This document shows, in pieces, positions 1-6,869 of a DNA stretch of 12,424 nt (positions within the stretch are counted from its first letter, which is position 1; each line of letters opens with the position of its first letter). Source of the DNA: Desulfovibrio sp. (GTDB lineage Bacteria; Desulfobacterota; Desulfovibrionia; Desulfovibrionales; Desulfovibrionaceae). The position numbers and the translations under genes are program-made. The notes beneath the pieces are model-generated. The model was not told the origin of the DNA, did not search any database, and saw nothing but the letters and a program-made list of their open reading frames with translations. The DNA lies in contig JALHHV010000034.1 of NCBI GenBank assembly GCA_022837365.1, positions 1-12,424 on the forward strand, written 5' to 3'.

Positions 1-547
1 GGAGCCGCTGGAGACGGCGCTGGCGCGCGGGGCCACGCCGCTGGCCGAAATCCTGGGCATGGGGGCCACGCTGGACGGACACGCCCTGACCGCGCCGGAG
101 CCCGACGCCCGCCGGGCCGAGGCAGCCGTGCGCGGCGCGCTGGCCGAGGCGGGGCTGACGCCCGGCGACATCCGCTGGGTGGCCGCGCACGGCACCGGCA
201 CCGCCCTCAACGACGCGGCGGAAATCCGCCTGCTGGAACGGGTATTCGCCGATGCGGGCCACGCGCCCGCCGTCACCGCCGTGAAGTCGTGGACCGGGCA
301 CTGCGCCTCGGCCTGCGGCGCGGTGGAACTGGCGGTGCTGCTGGCCTGCGCGGCGAACGGCTTTCTGCCGCCGGTGCGCAACCTGTCCGCGCCGGAAAGC
401 GGACGGCTGGATTTCGTGCGCGAAATGCTCCCCCCGTCCCCCCTGCCCCCTCTGCCCACTTCGTCTGACGCCGGGGATGGTTCCGTCGGGCTGCTGCTCA
501 ACTTCGGCTTCGGCGGGCAGAACGCGGCGCTGGTGGTGCGGCTGTGA
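1..547 (+). CDS. beta-ketoacyl-ACP synthase (KAS II/FabF-like), C-terminal part, 5' end outside window
   Basis: The reading frame is open from position 2 and ends at TGA 545-547, giving 181 visible residues. It carries the C-terminal half of a thiolase-fold condensing enzyme: HGTGTALND holds the first active-site His, VKSWTGHCASACGAVE holds the K...GH block with the second His, and the end LLNFGFGGQNA matches the usual NSFGFGGTNA close. The nucleophilic Cys lies upstream of the window and cannot be checked. Family knowledge: these enzymes condense an acyl group with malonyl-ACP. The gene overlaps the next one by four bases (GTGA at 544-547), so they are translationally coupled. With bioF and bioD downstream, a role in building the pimeloyl precursor of biotin is inferred. 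It has QNA where most homologues have TNA and a Pro-rich stretch before the final strand, so it is probably a specialised paralogue rather than the housekeeping FabF. Confidence 0.9.
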   Translation, partial: EPLETALARGATPLAEILGMGATLDGHALTAPEPDARRAEAAVRGALAEAGLTPGDIRWVAAHGTGTALNDAAEIRLLERVFADAGHAPAVTAVKSWTGHCASACGAVELAVLLACAANGFLPPVRNLSAPESGRLDFVREMLPPSPLPPLPTSSDAGDGSVGLLLNFGFGGQNAALVVRL

Positions 548-1093
548 CGCTTTTCCGCCATGCCCTTCCGGGGGATACCCCCGCCCGCTTCCTGCTGCTG
601 GACCGGGTGGACCGCTGCGACGCCGCGCAGGCCACGGCCCGCCGCGCCTTCGCCAGCGCACCCCCATGGCAGGGACTGGAGGCCATGGCCCAACTGGCCG
701 CGCTGCACGCCCGCCGGGCATCCGGCTTTGCCCTTCACGCCTTTCTGCTGACCGTACAGAAATGCAACTGGCCGTTTGCCGACGCCCTGCACGGCACCCT
801 CCGCATCCGGGCCGACCTGCTGGCCGAAAGCGACCGCGCCGCAACCTACGCCACGGCCATCACGCCCATTCCGCAGATACCCGGCACGGATACGACGCCT
901 GCCCCCCCGTGCATGGCCGCCACCCTGATCATCGGCCGCACGGCCTACGACACCCGCTTCAACGGCGACGTACTCGCCGCCCGTTATCGAGAGATATTCG
1001 CATGGCTGGCTGCCCGCCTCCGCCGCCGTCCCGGCTTCCGTTCCCGACGCCACTCCATCCGGCGGTACCGGCGATTCCACCTCCCCGGCGCTG
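544..1093 (+). CDS. FabZ/ApeP-like hotdog-fold dehydratase-type protein; 3' end unresolved (no stop before bioF)
   Basis: It starts at GTG 544, overlapping the ketosynthase stop. The first ~155 residues look like one hotdog domain: LPGDTPARFLLLDRV (residues 8-22), corresponding to the LPHR-P-FLLVDRV segment of FabZ-type dehydratases; PPWQGLEAMAQLAALHAR (40-57), corresponding to the central helix with catalytic Glu (E46); then beta strands up to TLIIGRTAYD and a terminal YREIFAWL. Family knowledge: such proteins dehydrate 3-hydroxyacyl-ACP. The usual catalytic His of the HFPG block is not seen, and the LPH His is also replaced, so catalysis is doubtful. No in-frame stop follows: the frame stays open through bioF to 2064, so the end given is only the point where bioF takes over. 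The domain itself seems to end near 1010. Either the gene has lost its stop through an indel or it was fused to bioF. Its place between ketosynthase and bioF suggests acyl-ACP work for biotin. Confidence 0.65.
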
Positions 1094-2260
1094 GTGCATA
1101 TGGACGGCCGCCCGCTGCTCCATTTCGCGGGCAACGACTATCTGGGGCTTGCCGCCGACGGGGCGTGGCGGGCCACGGTGGCCGCCTGCTTCGCGCGCCA
1201 TGCGCCCTCGGGCACGGCCTCGCGCCTGGCCGCCGGGCACACCGCGCTGGCGGCGGAAGCCGAGGTCGCGTGGGCCGAATACTTCGGCTATGCGGAATGC
1301 CTGTTCCTGCCCAGCGGCTACCAGGCCAACCTGGCCCTGCTGTGGGGGCTGCTGGGCCACGGCGACGCGGTATTCCTGGACCGCAGGGTGCACGCCAGCA
1401 TGGCCCATGCCCTGCCCCCCACCGGGGCGCGGCTGCACACCCACCGCCACGCGGACATGGACGACCTGTCGCGCCGCCTGGCCGCATGGCGGGCCGCAGG
1501 CAACGACGGCCCCACAGCGTGCGATACCGCCGCCGGCATGGGAACGATGGGCGCGCCGCAGCCCGTGGTGCTGGCCGAATCGCTGTACAGCATGGATGGC
1601 ACCCTGCCGGACATGGCCCGGCTGGGCGCGGTGGCGCGCGAGCACGGGGCCTTCGTCATCGTGGACGAAGCCCACGCCTTCGGCGCGCTGGGCGCTGGCG
1701 GGCGCGGCCGGGCGCACGGCGTGGCCGACGCCGCCGTGGGCACGCTGGGCAAGGCGCTGGGGCTGTTCGGGGCGTTCCTGCTGCTGCCGCGCGGGGCGCG
1801 CGCGGCGCTGGAAAACCTGGCCTCGCCGCTGATCCACTCCACCGCCCTGCCGGAGGCGCACGCCGCCTGCTGCCTGGCCCTGCTGGACCTGCTGCCCCGG
1901 CTGGACGACCGCCGCCACCACCTCGCCGCGCTGGGCGCGGCCCTGCGCGCCGGGTTGCGCGCCGAAGGGGTGCCGGTGCGCGAGGGCGCGCACGTGGCCT
2001 GCGTGGACGTGGGCGACGAGGAGCGCTGCACCCGCCTTGCCGCGAAGCTGCGTACACCCGCTGACGGCGGCCCCGGCGTGCTGGCCCTGGCCGCGCGCCA
2101 CCCCACGGTGCCGCGCGGCGCGGCCGTGCTGCGCCTGGGCCTTACCGCCCTGCACCGGGTGGACGACGTGGCCCGCTGCGTGGACCTGCTGGCCCGCGCG
2201 TGGAGAAAAGAGGAAGAGCGGGACGCCGCCCCGCGCCACACGACCGGAGAAGCCTCATGA
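1094..2260 (+). CDS. bioF: 8-amino-7-oxononanoate (KAPA) synthase, N-terminus uncertain
   Basis: This PLP enzyme of the alpha-oxoamine synthase family condenses pimeloyl-thioester with L-alanine to KAPA, the first ring-precursor step of biotin synthesis. Visible landmarks, numbered from GTG 1094: FAGNDYLGLA (11-20), SGYQAN (74-79), VDEAHAFG with the PLP-binding Asp191 and His194, TLGKALGLFG with the Schiff-base Lys220, and HSTALPEA (248-255). The end overlaps bioD as ATGA (2257-2260). The start is a problem. Family members have about 30-45 residues before the NDYLGL block; here only 12 remain. The frame is open back to 929 and the residues just upstream (SPALV before HMDGRPLLHF) fit the family, yet no ATG, GTG or TTG exists there. 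I therefore suspect a frameshift or a hotdog-BioF fusion upstream. An Ala/Gly-rich insert lies at about residues 131-156. Function is confident; the 5' boundary is not. Confidence 0.9.
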   Translation: MHMDGRPLLHFAGNDYLGLAADGAWRATVAACFARHAPSGTASRLAAGHTALAAEAEVAWAEYFGYAECLFLPSGYQANLALLWGLLGHGDAVFLDRRVHASMAHALPPTGARLHTHRHADMDDLSRRLAAWRAAGNDGPTACDTAAGMGTMGAPQPVVLAESLYSMDGTLPDMARLGAVAREHGAFVIVDEAHAFGALGAGGRGRAHGVADAAVGTLGKALGLFGAFLLLPRGARAALENLASPLIHSTALPEAHAACCLALLDLLPRLDDRRHHLAALGAALRAGLRAEGVPVREGAHVACVDVGDEERCTRLAAKLRTPADGGPGVLALAARHPTVPRGAAVLRLGLTALHRVDDVARCVDLLARAWRKEEERDAAPRHTTGEAS

Positions 2261-2979
2261 ACACTACATACGCACCCCCCTCCCGCGCCCTGTTCGTGGT
2301 GGGCACGGACACGGGCGTGGGCAAGACGGTGGTGTCGATGCTGCTGCTGCGCGAACTGTTCGCGCGGGGGGAGCGGCCGTTCTACGCCAAGCCCATGCAG
2401 ACCGGGTGCAAGGACCCGTACGACACGGACAGCGACGCGGCCTTCGTGTACCGGCACGTTCCGGAACTGGCCGGGCGCGACCCGGCGGAGGCGGTGGGGT
2501 GGTGCTTCGCGGCGCCTAAGGCTCCGCTCCACGCCGCGCGGGACGAACTGCGCGGCGTGGAGACGGAAGACCTGGTGCGCAGTCTGGCATGTCTGCGCGG
2601 TGAACACGCCTCGCTGGTCCTGGAAGGCGCGGGCGGCCTGATGGTGCCGTTCACGCCGGAAGCCCTGTGCATCGACTGCATCCGGGCCGCCGACGCCCGT
2701 CCCGTGCTGGTGGCGCGGGCGGGACTGGGCACCGTGAACCACACGCTCCTCTCGGTGGAGGCGCTGGTCCGGAGAGGGATGGAACCGGCAGGGATCGTTT
2801 TCGTTCACACCAAGGAACGTTCCGCATCCCCGGACCTTGTGCGGGACAGCATGGAGGCGGTAGCCATGCTGTCCGGTTTTCCGGTGAGCGGCGTGGTGCC
2901 GCCCATCGAAAATCTGCTGCATCCGCCCGACGCCGCCTTCGCGCCCTTGCGGCGCATGCTCGACGTGACGGGATGGTGA
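2257..2979 (+). CDS. bioD: ATP-dependent dethiobiotin synthetase
   Basis: It converts 7,8-diaminopelargonic acid, CO2 and ATP to dethiobiotin in the cytoplasm, two steps after BioF. The product of 240 residues is of normal family length. It shows the P-loop GTDTGVGKT (16-24), KPMQTG with the carbamate-site Lys45, and EGAGGLMVPF at about 126-135, all typical of BioD. The start ATG at 2257 overlaps the bioF stop (ATGA) and follows GGAGA at 2246-2250, which favours it over the in-frame ATG at 2200 inside bioF. The end at 2979 faces lysA on the other strand with 23 bases between the stops. Within the central segment the Cys-rich EALCIDCI is slightly unusual. This closes the visible biotin operon; bioA and bioB are not in the window. 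Confidence 0.96.
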   Translation: MNTTYAPPSRALFVVGTDTGVGKTVVSMLLLRELFARGERPFYAKPMQTGCKDPYDTDSDAAFVYRHVPELAGRDPAEAVGWCFAAPKAPLHAARDELRGVETEDLVRSLACLRGEHASLVLEGAGGLMVPFTPEALCIDCIRAADARPVLVARAGLGTVNHTLLSVEALVRRGMEPAGIVFVHTKERSASPDLVRDSMEAVAMLSGFPVSGVVPPIENLLHPPDAAFAPLRRMLDVTGW

Positions 2980-3002
2980 CGCCCGGCTAGCCCCGGACGG
3001 GA
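2980..3002. other. short convergent bioD/lysA spacer
   Basis: Only 23 bases separate two convergent stops. The spacer holds the 8-bp palindrome GGCTAGCC (2985-2992) but no stem-loop with a T-run, so no intrinsic terminator is evident. Termination may be Rho-dependent, or the two transcripts may overlap. Confidence 0.4.
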
Positions 3003-4268
3003 CTAGGCGTCAGGAAAAAGGGCCATCAAGTCCGAAAGCTCTTCCCGGCGGCGGATCAGCCGGGGCTGCCCGTCCAGTCCGATGAGCACCTCGGCCGGGC
3101 GCAGCCGCTGGTTGTACGTGGAACTCATGGCGTAGCCGTAGGCCCCGGCGTCCAGCACGCCCAGGATGTCGCCTTCCTGCACGGCGGGCAGCGCGCGTTC
3201 CCTGGCCATGATGTCGCCGCTCTCGCAGATGTTGCCCACCACGGTCTGGGGGTGCAGGGCCGCGTCGGGCGCGCCGCCCGTGCGGTAGACCTCGATGTCG
3301 TGGTGCGCGTCGTACATCACCGGGCGGGCCAGCACGTTGAAGCCAAGGTCGGTGCCCACGTAGCGGGTGGGGCCGTTGTGCTTGGTGGCATGCACGGTGC
3401 CCAGCAGCAGGCCGCATTCGGCCACCACGTAGCGGCCCGGCTCGACGTAGAAGCGGCCCTTGTAGCCGGTGCGTTCCGACCAGGCGGAAATGAGCGCGTG
3501 GAACCGCTCCGCCGTGGCGGCAAGGTCCAGCCGGGGCTGATCTTCATACTTGCGGTAGGGAATGCCGAAGCCGCCGCCGAAGTCGATGACCTCCACGGTG
3601 TCGAACTTCTCCGCCACGGACAGCAGGAAGTCCGCCGCCGCCACGTACCCGTCCGGTTCCAGGAACAGCGAGCCGATGTGCTGGTTGACGCCCGCCAGGG
3701 TCATGCCGTGCTTGGCCAGGATGGCCCGCAGTTCGGCCAGCGAGGCCTCGGAGGGGTCCACGCCGAACTTGGTGGCCTTGCCCGCCGTGACCACCTTCTG
3801 GTGGTGCCCCGCGCCGATGCCGGGGTTGAAGCGCACCATGGCCTTGCCGCCCCGGTTCACCCTGCCCAGCAGGTCGAGTTGCGACAGCGAATCCACGCTC
3901 ACCAGCAGGCCGTGGGCCACGGCGTTGGCCAGTTCCGCCTCGGACACGTTGTTGCACACGTACAGGATCTGGTCCGGGGTGAACCCGGCCGCCAGGTTGA
4001 CGTGGAGTTCGCCGGGCGACATGGCGTCCACCACCAGCCCTTCGTCGCGGATGATGCGCAGCAGCGAAAGGTTGGTGTTGGCCTTGGCCGAATAGTTCAC
4101 GAAAAAGCCGGGGTGCGACGAAAGGGCCTTCATCTCGCGGCAGCGCGCGCGCAGCAGGGCTTCGCTGTAGACGTACAGGGGGCTGCCGTAGGCGGCCGCC
4201 AGTTCTTCGGGCGTGGTCCGGCCGAAGAAGCCGACCGCGTCGGTGTAGGTGGAACGGACGTTGGGCAT
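3003..4268 (-). CDS. lysA: diaminopimelate decarboxylase
   Basis: This PLP-dependent fold-III decarboxylase converts meso-diaminopimelate to L-lysine, the last step of lysine synthesis. The 421-residue length is standard. Landmarks: YSAKAN with the PLP Lys62 (most homologues read YA-KAN), QHIGS, the phosphate-binding glycine loop IDFGGGFGIPY, VEPGRYVVAECG, the subunit-crossing NICESGD with the substrate-site Cys, and GAYGYAMSSTYN near the end. The start ATG (complement of 4266-4268) is preceded by GGAGA at a good distance. A TrmB-family regulator gene lies 64 bases upstream on the same strand, so the two probably share a transcript. An ornithine/arginine decarboxylase of the same fold is the main alternative, but the ICESGD block and overall pattern favour LysA. 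Confidence 0.94.
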   Translation of the reverse strand: MPNVRSTYTDAVGFFGRTTPEELAAAYGSPLYVYSEALLRARCREMKALSSHPGFFVNYSAKANTNLSLLRIIRDEGLVVDAMSPGELHVNLAAGFTPDQILYVCNNVSEAELANAVAHGLLVSVDSLSQLDLLGRVNRGGKAMVRFNPGIGAGHHQKVVTAGKATKFGVDPSEASLAELRAILAKHGMTLAGVNQHIGSLFLEPDGYVAAADFLLSVAEKFDTVEVIDFGGGFGIPYRKYEDQPRLDLAATAERFHALISAWSERTGYKGRFYVEPGRYVVAECGLLLGTVHATKHNGPTRYVGTDLGFNVLARPVMYDAHHDIEVYRTGGAPDAALHPQTVVGNICESGDIMARERALPAVQEGDILGVLDAGAYGYAMSSTYNQRLRPAEVLIGLDGQPRLIRRREELSDLMALFPDA

Positions 4269-4289
4269 GAAGGTCTCCGTCGTGTTTCC

Positions 4290-4317
4290 GGCGCGCGGGC
4301 CGCGTTCTGCGCGCGCC
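4290..4317 (-). repeat. inverted repeat between the trmB-like gene and lysA
   Basis: A perfect 8-bp inverted repeat, GGCGCGCG (4290-4297) and CGCGCGCC (4310-4317), has a 12-base loop and would form a GC-rich hairpin in the intergenic RNA. No T-run follows on the minus strand, so it is unlikely to be a full terminator. It could attenuate or stabilise the lysA part of the message. Confidence 0.4.
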
Positions 4318-4332
4318 CTGTCCGGTGGTCCG

Positions 4333-5121
4333 TCAGTTGTCCGGAACGTGGTCCGCCCCGGCGTCCGGCATAGCGTTTGGCATGGCGGCGCGGATGCGGA
4401 TCAGTTCCATCTCGTGCAGTATGGCCTCGCGCATCAGGTACACGAGGTGCTCGTTGCGCGAATACAGGCAGCGCCCACTCACGCCCGGCTCCAGCAGGCC
4501 CGCGATGACCTCGCTGGTGTCCGCGATGAGCTTCACGTGCCCGCTGCCCGCCTGGTTCTTCAGGAAGGTGGCCCCGGCGATGCCCGGATCGGCGTTGGAC
4601 AGCAGCACCACCTTCAGCCCCCGCGCCACACAGTCGTCGAACTCGCGCCGGAACAGCGCCACGTTGTCCGCGTGCATGGAGGCGTACACCCGCAACCGCG
4701 CCAGATGCAGCATGTTGCGGATCTTGTCCTCGGTGTTGCGCAGCCCGGCCACGGTCAGGTAGGGCGTCTCGTCCGGCTCGCTGTCCGGCAGGTTGGCCTC
4801 CAGGAAGGCCAGCGTGCCCTCGGCGTCGCGCCGCAGGTTCAGCAGCAATTCCTCGCGCGGCAGCGCCATGTAGCGGCTGGTGTCGCCGCTGGCCACCACG
4901 GCCCCGCCCTTCTCCACCAGGCTCGACAGCGCCGCGTAGGCGTTGGAGCGCGAAATTCCGGCGGCCTTGGCCGCCTCGTACCCGGTCATGGGGTTCTGGG
5001 GATTCTGGGGAGTCTGGGGGTTCTGATGGGACGCCTGGCTGCCGTGCCGCAGCAGGGTGAGGTACATCAACGATTCCTGCTGGGTGAAACCGAACTTGCG
5101 CAATGCCTGGATGAGTTCCAT
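4333..5121 (-). CDS. TrmB-family transcriptional regulator with tandem-repeat insert in the HTH
   Basis: A 262-residue protein. The N-terminus (LIQALRKFGFTQQESLMYLTLL) and TGYEAAKAAGISRSN (46-60) followed by AYAALSSLVEKG match the winged-helix of TrmB-like regulators. The C-terminal two thirds look like the PLD-like effector domain of that family, with RVYASMHADNVALFRREFDD and a long VVLLSNAD stretch. Between helices 1 and 2 there is an 18-residue insert (28-45) built on Asn/Thr-Pro-Gln triplets, which standard members lack. The start ATG (complement of 5119-5121) has a strong AAGGAAG ribosome site; the longer frame to 5367 adds a low-complexity leader without one. The gene lies 64 bases upstream of lysA and is divergent from an M20 amidohydrolase, so either could be a target. 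The ligand is unknown; sugars are usual for archaeal TrmB, but that need not hold here. Confidence 0.85.
   Translation of the reverse strand: MELIQALRKFGFTQQESLMYLTLLRHGSQASHQNPQTPQNPQNPMTGYEAAKAAGISRSNAYAALSSLVEKGGAVVASGDTSRYMALPREELLLNLRRDAEGTLAFLEANLPDSEPDETPYLTVAGLRNTEDKIRNMLHLARLRVYASMHADNVALFRREFDDCVARGLKVVLLSNADPGIAGATFLKNQAGSGHVKLIADTSEVIAGLLEPGVSGRCLYSRNEHLVYLMREAILHEMELIRIRAAMPNAMPDAGADHVPDN
4991..5026 (-). repeat. 9-bp tandem repeat (four copies) inside the trmB-like gene
   Basis: The plus strand reads GGTTCTGGG, GATTCTGGG, GAGTCTGGG and GGTTCTGAT-like units; the (T/G)TCTG cores start at 4994, 5003, 5012 and 5021, exactly 9 bp apart. In the protein this is a three-residue Pro-Gln-Asn/Thr repeat. 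Because the unit is a multiple of three, slippage would change the length without breaking the frame. Confidence 0.8.
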
Positions 5122-5370
5122 GTGCTTCCTTCCACAAGCCCGCCGGGGCGCGGCGGGGTACCGGTGCATGAGGGCCGCCGGACGGCCGGATACGGGATAA
5201 CCGCACAACCATACGGTGGCGGGGCTGACGGCGACGCCGCCTTGCGCTACACTGGCCGCGCTGTCGGCCCTGCTATCCGGCGGCCATCCCTTCGCCCCGC
5301 TCCGTGCGCCCTGGCCTGTTGCTGGCCGAGGCGCACCGGGTCCCGTGCGCGGCGGGGGAAGCCTCATGCG

Positions 5371-5387
5371 TGGTACTGATTGGTACT
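5371..5387. promoter_or_regulatory. direct repeat TGGTACT x2, candidate operator
   Basis: Two exact copies of TGGTACT (5371-5377 and 5381-5387) are spaced 10 bp start to start, one helical turn, so they face the same side of the DNA. They overlap the candidate -10 of the minus-strand promoter of the TrmB-family gene and lie upstream of the divergent M20 gene. That placement suits a repressor site, possibly autoregulatory. The binding protein is an inference. Confidence 0.4.
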
Positions 5388-5414
5388 ACTAGAACAGCGT
5401 CCACGAATTGTCAA
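5386..5414 (-). promoter_or_regulatory. candidate sigma70 promoter for the trmB-like gene (and lysA)
   Basis: On the minus strand a perfect TTGACA (complement of 5409-5414) is followed, after exactly 17 bases, by TAGTAG (complement of 5386-5391), a weak -10. Transcription would start near 5380 and leave a leader of about 260 bases before the ATG at 5121. The region is locally AT-richer than its surroundings. Confidence 0.45.
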
Positions 5415-5467
5415 CAGCCGGAGCGCGAAATCCGGCCACCTTCACGACCCGCGCGGCAGGAGCACCC

Positions 5468-6670
5468 ATGGATTCCCTTTCCGACCGCATCCGCGCGGCC
5501 GCACCGCATATCGTGGAGGTGCGCCGCCGCCTGCACCGCATCCCCGAAACCGGCTTCAACGAGGTGCGCACCGCCGCCCTTGTGGCCGGTGAACTGGCCG
5601 CGCTGGGCCTGCCCGTGCGCACCGGCATCGCGGGCACCGGGGTCACCGCCCTGCTCGATTCCGGGCGGCCCGGCCCCACGGTGATGCTGCGCGCCGACAT
5701 GGACGCGCTGCCCATCCCCGAGGCCACGGGGCTGGACTACGCCTCGGAGCACCCCGGCTGCATGCACGCCTGCGGGCACGACATGCACATGGCCATGCTG
5801 CTGGGCGCGGCGCGGGTGCTCGCGGCCCTGTCCGCCGAAAACCCCGCCGCCCTGCGCGGACGCATCCTGTTCCTGTTCCAGCCCGCCGAGGAAGGCCCCG
5901 GCGGGGCGCAGCCCATGATCGACGCGGGCGTGCTGGACGACCCCAGGGTGGACGTGTGCCTTGGCGCGCATGTCTGGCCGGAAATTCCCGCCGGTTTCGT
6001 CGGGGTGAAGCCCGGCCCGCTCATGGCGGCCATGGACCGCTTCGAACTGACCGTGCTGGGCAGGGGCGGCCACGCCGCCAACCCGCACCTGTGCGTGGAC
6101 GCGCTGGAAACCGCCGCGCAGGTGGTGGGCGCGCTGCAACGGGTGGTCAGCCGCATGACCAGCCCGCTGGAACCGGTCATCCTGACCATCGGCGAGTTGC
6201 ACGCGGGCACCGCGTACAACGTCATCCCCGGCGAGGCGCGCATGGCGGGCACGGTGCGGGCCTTCGCGCCCGAAGTGCGCAACCTGTGGGAGCAGCGCAT
6301 TAATCAGGTGGCGGGCGGGGTGTGCGCGGCCATGGGCGCGACGCACCGGCTGGACTTCAGGTGGTGCCACCCGGCGGTGATCAACGACCCGCGCGCGGCC
6401 GCCCTGGTGCGCCGGGCCGCGCTGGACGCCGTGGGCCCGGCCTGGGTCATGGAGCCCGTGCCCACCATGGGCGGCGAGGACTTTTCCATGTTCCTGCAAC
6501 GCGTGCCGGGGTGCTTCTTCTTCGTGGGCTGCGGGGGGCCGGGCGTGGCCCCGGTGCACAACCCGGCCTTCGCCCCGGACGAATCCTGCCTGCCCGTGGG
6601 CACGGCGGTGCTCTGCCGGGCCGCCGTGCAGTTGTGCGCCGGGTGGGACGTGCCGGAGGCCAGGGCGTAG
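5468..6670 (+). CDS. M20 family metallo-amidohydrolase (hippurate hydrolase / N-acyl-amino-acid deacylase type)
   Basis: A 400-residue cytoplasmic zinc (or other divalent metal) amidohydrolase of the M20D type, which cleaves N-acyl groups from amino acids. Visible metal-site residues: MHACGHDMH with Cys102 and His104, QPAEEGPGG with Glu141 and Glu142, GAHVWP with His168, and VHNPAFAPDE with His364. The dimerisation lid domain follows (LTVLGRGGHAANPH to NVIPGEARMAGTVRAF), and MGGEDFS lies near 335-340. The start ATG 5468 has AGGAG at 5458-5462; an in-frame TTG at 5408 is less likely. The substrate cannot be read from sequence: N-acetyl-diaminopimelate, hippurate, indole-acetyl-amino acids and other N-acyl amino acids are all possible. 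The divergent trmB-lysA unit makes a link to lysine/DAP or amino-acid recycling conceivable, but that is inference. Confidence 0.92.
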   Translation: MDSLSDRIRAAAPHIVEVRRRLHRIPETGFNEVRTAALVAGELAALGLPVRTGIAGTGVTALLDSGRPGPTVMLRADMDALPIPEATGLDYASEHPGCMHACGHDMHMAMLLGAARVLAALSAENPAALRGRILFLFQPAEEGPGGAQPMIDAGVLDDPRVDVCLGAHVWPEIPAGFVGVKPGPLMAAMDRFELTVLGRGGHAANPHLCVDALETAAQVVGALQRVVSRMTSPLEPVILTIGELHAGTAYNVIPGEARMAGTVRAFAPEVRNLWEQRINQVAGGVCAAMGATHRLDFRWCHPAVINDPRAAALVRRAALDAVGPAWVMEPVPTMGGEDFSMFLQRVPGCFFFVGCGGPGVAPVHNPAFAPDESCLPVGTAVLCRAAVQLCAGWDVPEARA

Positions 6671-6683
6671 CCCGGCGGCCGGG
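6671..6683 (+). other. small inverted repeat after the M20 gene
   Basis: CCCGG-CGG-CCGGG directly follows the stop codon. The stem is only 5 bp and no T-run follows, so it is at most a weak transcription-ending or RNA-protecting hairpin. Confidence 0.25.
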
Positions 6684-6748
6684 CGCGCCGCCTGCCCGCC
6701 GCGCGAAACGCCGCGCATGTGACGCATCCCCCCGCCACCGAATAATCT

Positions 6749-6777
6749 TTGACTTTCCGCACGGGGCGGGCGATGGT
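6749..6777 (+). promoter_or_regulatory. candidate promoter for the SlyD-like gene
   Basis: TTGACT (6749-6754) lies in a locally AT-rich patch (AATAATCTTTGACTTT) and is followed after 17 bases by GATGGT (6772-6777), which matches the -10 consensus at only three positions. The -35 is good and the -10 is poor. It lies about 95 bases before the ATG. Confidence 0.35.
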
Positions 6778-6869
6778 CCACGGGTCCGCCCGGCCGCGGC
6801 GGCCGTTGCCGCCCCATCCAATTCCGGCTGGCGGGCGTCCATCACAGATTCTCCCCCAAGGAGCCCCCA

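Larger units (their letters stand above)
5122..5467. other. divergent intergenic region between trmB-like gene and M20 amidohydrolase
   Basis: This 346-bp stretch has no convincing gene. An open minus-strand frame extends to 5367, but its translation is Pro/Ala/Arg-rich filler without a ribosome site. It contains the AT-richer segment 5370-5415 with a minus-strand promoter candidate and a paired repeat. I could not define a convincing plus-strand promoter for the M20 gene. Confidence 0.6.

Noticed and set aside
544..2064. 506-residue protein from the uninterrupted hotdog frame
   Set aside because: After about residue 155 the translation is an Arg/Gly/Pro-rich out-of-frame reading of bioF, so the full frame is not a genuine protein.
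2200..2256. Upstream in-frame ATG for bioD
   Set aside because: It would add 19 Arg-rich residues overlapping bioF; the ATG at 2257 has a ribosome site and the typical stop/start overlap.
959..2922. Long minus-strand open frames opposite bioF and bioD
   Set aside because: They mirror bioF/bioD codons, show no family motif and have no ribosome site.
5122..5367. 82-residue N-terminal extension of the TrmB-like regulator
   Set aside because: Low-complexity Pro/Ala/Arg sequence, no ribosome site at 5367, and the HTH begins right after ATG 5121, which has a strong site.
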